A stretch of 7,399 bases of DNA. Origin: Treponema sp. GTDB taxonomy: Bacteria > Spirochaetota > Spirochaetia > Treponematales > Breznakiellaceae. The stretch's first letter is position 1, and each line of letters opens with the position of its first letter. The notes below the pieces were generated by a model. The model ran no database searches, was not told the origin of the DNA, and was given only the letters and a program-made list of their open reading frames with translations. The DNA lies in NCBI GenBank assembly GCA_031263265.1, contig JAISGE010000057.1, forward strand, positions 1 to 7,399, in the 5' to 3' direction. Below are positions 6,543 to 7,399 of this stretch, piece by piece. Position numbers and translations under genes: made by a program.

Positions 6543-6560
6543 ACGGATTGTATAATCCGT
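6543..6560 (+). promoter_or_regulatory. Leader hairpin 2 of the symporter mRNA
   Basis: The arms ACGGATT and AATCCGT form a perfect 7-bp stem with the loop GTAT. A run of six T follows, but only after a 7-nt gap (6568-6573) and directly before the ribosome site GGAGG at 6574-6578. That is wrong for a standard terminator. TATAAT at 6551-6556 overlaps the hairpin but has no suitable -35. Confidence 0.42.
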
Positions 6561-6584
6561 TAGTCAGTTTTTTGGAGGGAAAGT

Positions 6585-7399
6585 ATGGAATCATTTTCGA
6601 GAATAATCGGGATTATTGACGGCTGGTTATGGGGCCCGTGGCTGCTCATTCTGCTTTTTGGCACGCACCTGTTCTTGACCATACGGACAGGGTTTATCCA
6701 GCGGAAAATCGGGCTTGGCATTAAACTCTCCGTGACAAAAGACCCTGACGGGGTTGGGGATGTTTCCCAATTCGGCGCTTTGACGACCGCGCTCGCGTCT
6801 ACCATCGGCACGGGGAATATCATCGGTGTCGGCACGGCCATCGCGCTCGGCGGTCCTGGCGCGGTTCTTTGGATGTGGCTTACCGGTATCTTCGGGATTT
6901 CCACCAAATATGCCGAGAGTCTTCTTGCGGTTAAATACCGCGTAAAAGACGAAAACGGCATGATGCTCGGCGGTGCGATGTTTGCGCTGGAACGGGGCCT
7001 TAAAATGAAATGGCTCGGCGTGCTGTTTGCCGCTTTTGCCGCAATCGCGGCTTTCGGCATCGGAGATGGCGTGCAGTCAAACGCGGTTGCGAATCTTATG
7101 AACGAAACCTTTAGTATTCCCAAGTGGATCACTGGCCTTGTGCTGGCGGTTTTGGTCGCCATCGTGTTGATAGGCGGAATCAAATGGATCTCAAGGGTCT
7201 GCGAAGCCCTGGTTCCGTTCATGGCTTTTTTCTATGTTATCGGTTGCATCATCATTCTGGTAATCAACCGGGCATTCCTGGGCGAGACGGTTCGGGTCAT
7301 TGTTGACGCTGCTTTTTCCGCCAAGGCCATTGGTGGTGGCTTTGTCGCGTCAACCCTGATGACCGCTGCCCGATACGGTATTGCCCGGGGTCTTTTCTC
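6585..7399 (+). CDS. Sodium:alanine/glycine symporter (AGCS family), 3'-truncated by window edge
   Basis: AGCS proteins are inner-membrane carriers with a LeuT-type fold that import alanine, glycine or related amino acids together with Na+. The window holds 271 whole codons of a usual 450 or so. The start ATG has GGAGG 6 nt upstream. Visible: a first helix from about residue 13, the polar sequence VSQFGALTTALASTIGTGNI (60-79), the family signature GVGTAIALGGPGAVLWMW (81-98), FGISTKYAE (103-111), GGAMFALERGL (129-139), several further hydrophobic helices, and ARYGIARGLF (262-271), which in the family runs straight into NEAGLGS beyond the edge. Two positions differ from the common pattern as I recall it: GGAM instead of GGPM, and GIGDGVQ (158-164) instead of GIGN-VQ. 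The substrate is not predictable from this. The gene is transcribed away from the operon. Confidence 0.93.
   Translation, partial: MESFSRIIGIIDGWLWGPWLLILLFGTHLFLTIRTGFIQRKIGLGIKLSVTKDPDGVGDVSQFGALTTALASTIGTGNIIGVGTAIALGGPGAVLWMWLTGIFGISTKYAESLLAVKYRVKDENGMMLGGAMFALERGLKMKWLGVLFAAFAAIAAFGIGDGVQSNAVANLMNETFSIPKWITGLVLAVLVAIVLIGGIKWISRVCEALVPFMAFFYVIGCIIILVINRAFLGETVRVIVDAAFSAKAIGGGFVASTLMTAARYGIARGLF

Noticed and set aside
6535..6556. TTGTTA with TATAAT as a second symporter promoter
   Set aside because: The spacing is only 10 bp; the next possible -35 (TTGAAA at 6522) is 23 bp away, and there is no extended -10 TGN.
6543..6573. Hairpin followed by a T-run, resembling an intrinsic terminator
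   Set aside because: The stem is only 7 bp, and the T-run begins 7 nt after it and abuts the ribosome site, so it does not have terminator geometry. It is kept only as a leader hairpin.
6560..7222. 220-codon minus-strand open frame opposite the symporter gene
   Set aside because: The opposite strand encodes signature AGCS motifs. This frame is Pro/Ser/Ile-rich shadow sequence and would start inside the symporter gene.

Overview
The window looks like chromosomal DNA from a spirochaete of the genus Treponema, most likely one of the medium-GC gut (termite or animal) lineages. The basis is the FtsH N-terminus, a nuclease subtype (VEMSLNP motif and 'EEGIAMASE' tail) that I recall as abundant in gut treponemes, and roughly 50% GC by eye. 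No sequence search was possible, so the organism call is inference.

Layout. (1) 1-795, plus strand: the 3' part of a PD-(D/E)XK nuclease of the Rpn / 'nuclease family transposase' type, cut by the window edge. It contains a well-placed internal ribosome site and ATG that could make a 72-residue C-terminal protein. (2) 798-902: a short decayed copy of the same C-terminal region with a 54-bp in-frame deletion. (3) 911-6345, minus strand: a tight four-gene operon, read right to left. It encodes a DUF432-like protein, an MscS-type mechanosensitive channel, the FtsH membrane protease, and the tRNA-modifying enzyme MnmG. Spacings are 8 nt, 14 nt and an 11-nt overlap, so translational coupling is likely throughout. 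(4) 6346-6584: a divergent intergenic region holding promoter-like elements for both sides, an inverted repeat around the operon's start, a palindrome inside the plus-strand promoter, and two hairpins in the plus-strand leader. (5) 6585-7399, plus strand: the first 271 codons of an AGCS-family sodium:alanine/glycine symporter, running off the right edge.

How the genes fit together. The operon joins envelope functions (a channel, its unknown partner, and a membrane quality-control protease) to a tRNA wobble-uridine modification gene. The channel and the DUF432-like protein are the most likely functional pair. FtsH and MnmG are housekeeping genes probably carried on the same transcript. The nuclease at the left converges on the operon with no visible terminator between them. 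The most promising lead for an unusual system is the nuclease with its possible in-frame internal product. It resembles the published E. coli Rpn arrangement, in which a C-terminal protein made from within the gene antagonises the full-length toxic nuclease.
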